A stretch of 64,000 nucleotides of DNA. Origin: Myxococcota bacterium (GTDB lineage Bacteria > Myxococcota_A > Polyangia > JAAYKL01). The notes beneath the pieces are model-generated. The model did not search any database, was not told the DNA's origin, and saw only the letters and a list, made by a program, of their open reading frames with translations. The position numbers were made by a program, and so were the translations under genes. This document shows positions 62,834 to 64,000 of the stretch, piece after piece (the first letter of the stretch is position 1; the number at the start of each line of letters is the position of its first letter). Where the stretch lies: the NCBI GenBank assembly GCA_028278265.1, contig JANQET010000013.1:1-64000 (forward strand). The letters are read 5' to 3'.

Positions 62834-63403
62834 CTAATACAGGGCGAATGCCACATCCCAAAAGATATCGACGAGTGTTCCCAAATGGTACCACTGGGTA
62901 CCGCTGTGGAACCAGGCGTCACCGTCGTCATACACATCCGCGTTGGTGCCGATAACGCCCAGCTTGGTACTTCCGGTGATCGACCCATTTGGCCGTATCT
63001 CGATCCAGTAGCGATCGAAAGGAGAAACAGCCGTATCGTCGAGCGGAAAACAGAGCAAGTAGTAGAGATTGTCCGCCGGAAGACTCACGGTCCACGTTTG
63101 GAGTGGCAGACCGGTCTCCTCGTGAATCAGCGACACTGTGTGGGGGCCGACCTCCTGTCCCTTTTCACCGATGAAAAACTGGACGGCCCGCAAGGTGGAG
63201 AGGGGAAGGACGAACGTCTGGCCGATTCGTTCATTGCTCCCGCTGATACTGAACATCGCGTTGAGGGTTTGCAGATTGTCCAACACGGGAACTCCCTCAC
63301 AGGGATCTGCGTCAGTGTCGGTGTCGGGATCTGTATCCGTATCCGTGTCCGAATCAGTATCGGCGTCCGCGTCGGTTGTCTTTGTTTTTATAATTGACTT
63401 CAT
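62834..63403 (-). CDS. Asp-rich protein of the lipoprotein-linker type, signal peptide missing
   Basis: This 189-residue protein starts MKSIIKTKTT and goes straight into an Asp/Thr/Ser repeat (~residues 10-34), then a Cys and a beta-rich domain: ERIGQTFVLPLSTLRAVQFF, EVGPHTVSLIHEETGLPLQ, YWIEIRPNGSITGSTKLGV. Its layout matches the other two linker proteins except that the N-terminal signal peptide and lipobox are absent, and no Shine-Dalgarno site precedes the start. It may be an N-terminally truncated surface protein, or the true start may be elsewhere. It is divergent from the ROK gene. Confidence 0.55.
   Translation of the reverse strand: MKSIIKTKTTDADADTDSDTDTDTDPDTDTDADPCEGVPVLDNLQTLNAMFSISGSNERIGQTFVLPLSTLRAVQFFIGEKGQEVGPHTVSLIHEETGLPLQTWTVSLPADNLYYLLCFPLDDTAVSPFDRYWIEIRPNGSITGSTKLGVIGTNADVYDDGDAWFHSGTQWYHLGTLVDIFWDVAFALY
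63305..63385. repeat. Coding repeat array (Asp-Thr/Ser/Ala linker)
   Basis: Six-base units such as GTGTCG, GTATCC and GCGTCG repeat on the plus strand and encode the Asp-rich N-terminal segment of the minus-strand gene. The unit style matches the arrays at 8515 and 32010. Confidence 0.65.
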
Positions 63404-63477
63404 TCGAAGATTGGTGGTTTAAACGTAGTGGGTATGTTTGTTAAATGGCCGAATAAACGAGAGAAAAGGGGTTAGCT

Positions 63478-64000
63478 TTGCGAACTGCTGATTCAACTCA
63501 CATGCGCGCGCTGAACGCCAATTTAATTCTCAAATTGATTTGGAAAGAGAAGAGCATTTCAAGGGCGGAAATCGCACGACTCACCGGTTTGGCCCGCTCG
63601 ACCGTGTCGGAAATTGTCGGTCAGCTGCTCGACCACGGCTTGATCCTCGAGATCGGCACGGCCAAATCGGAGATCGGGCGTCGGCCGATCATGCTCGTTT
63701 TCAACTACGATGCGTTCGGTATCATCGGCATCGACATGGGCGTTACCCATGTGGGGGTGTCAATGGTCAATCTCGGGGGAGAGGTCAAGTGCTGGCGACA
63801 AGTCGAGCACCAGGTTCGGCCGGACCCGCAGGGAACCATCGAGCGCATGAAATCACTGGTTGACGAATGCATCACCGAGACCAATTTCAGCCCGGAGCGG
63901 CTGGTCGGTATCGGTATCTCCGTACCCAGCCCGGTAGATCCCGGCGATCCGGCGCAATGCCTTTCACCGCTGATTCTGCCCCATTGGAAGGATTACGATC
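63478..64000 (+). CDS. ROK-family transcriptional repressor (XylR/NagC type), cut by window edge
   Basis: A frame opens at TTG 63478, with AAAAGGGG about six bases upstream, and runs to the window edge without a stop (174 codons). An internal ATG lies at 63502. Residues ~10-70 form an N-terminal winged helix (MRALNANLILKLIWKEKSIS, RAEIARLTGLARSTVSEIV). A ROK nucleotide-binding-like domain begins near residue 80 (FGIIGIDMGVTHVGVSMVN) with GIGISVPSPVDPG further on. Such repressors sense xylose, glucose or N-acetylglucosamine. The adjacent XylR-like box supports a xylose- or xyloside-responsive role. The C-terminal half and the zinc-binding Cys motif are outside the window. Confidence 0.88.
   Translation, partial: MRTADSTHMRALNANLILKLIWKEKSISRAEIARLTGLARSTVSEIVGQLLDHGLILEIGTAKSEIGRRPIMLVFNYDAFGIIGIDMGVTHVGVSMVNLGGEVKCWRQVEHQVRPDPQGTIERMKSLVDECITETNFSPERLVGIGISVPSPVDPGDPAQCLSPLILPHWKDYD

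Overview
The window is one contiguous stretch of a fairly GC-rich bacterial chromosome. Gene starts mostly carry Shine-Dalgarno sites and two clear TTGACA-17-TATRYW promoters are visible. Many predicted lipoproteins are present, three with Asp/Ser/Thr/Gly-rich linkers of the kind common in Myxococcota and related delta-proteobacterial lineages, together with outer-membrane porins, TolC/RND efflux and lipoate synthesis. I infer a Gram-negative heterotroph of that broad neighbourhood. No rRNA or other marker is present, so the phylum call is weak.

Layout. 1-2.3 kb: mobile-element debris (an IS1182-like transposase cut by the window edge, a truncated membrane-protein gene, a decayed tyrosine-recombinase fragment, a C-rich hairpin). 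2.3-8.2 kb: hydantoinase and Cys/Met lyase (minus strand), then a histidine-less sensor kinase, an XRE-cupin regulator, an acyl-CoA dehydrogenase and an alkyltransferase-like protein (plus strand). 8.2-9.6 kb: a cytochrome-like lipoprotein and a small Cys-rich lipoprotein. 9.6-16.2 kb: a heavy-metal RND efflux operon headed by a small His-rich secreted protein. 16.3-20 kb: creatininase-family hydrolase, Fe-alcohol dehydrogenase, MEDS-domain sensor and an unknown gene. 20-22.9 kb: UbiE and a HEAT-repeat/cyclophilin lipoprotein. 23-31.6 kb: xylan/xylose use (DUF4380 protein, GH26-like lipoprotein, xylulokinase, xylose isomerase, GH43 xylosidase, GH1 glucosidase). 31.6-34.9 kb: lipoproteins, a porin and a PstS-like periplasmic protein. 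34.9-44 kb: the glycine cleavage system with LipA, LipB, an Lrp-type regulator and a CoA-disulfide-reductase-like flavoprotein. 44.2-52.7 kb: the rimP-nusA-ylxR-infB-DUF503-rbfA/nrnA-truB operon with a terminator-like leader and two gene fusions. 52.8-56.1 kb: serpin, Fe-S/zinc-binding YkgJ-like protein and an orphan Dam-type methylase. 56.2-62.6 kb: an envelope operon built around a glycoside hydrolase fused to an outer-membrane beta-barrel. 62.8-64 kb: an Asp-rich protein without a signal peptide and the start of a ROK-family repressor.

How it fits together. The ROK regulator at the right edge, the GH/beta-barrel operon beside it, the GH1 gene 33 kb away and perhaps the GH26-xylB-xylA-xynB operon share a palindrome resembling the XylR box (TTAGTTTGTT...AACAAACTAA). 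In two cases it sits on or next to the -10 of a strong promoter. This suggests one sugar-responsive regulon that joins surface polysaccharide attack, transport and intracellular xylose catabolism. The most novel items are the GH/beta-barrel fusion and its operon, the CoADR-like protein in the usual L-protein slot of the glycine cleavage operon, the RbfA-NrnA fusion and the rimP leader.
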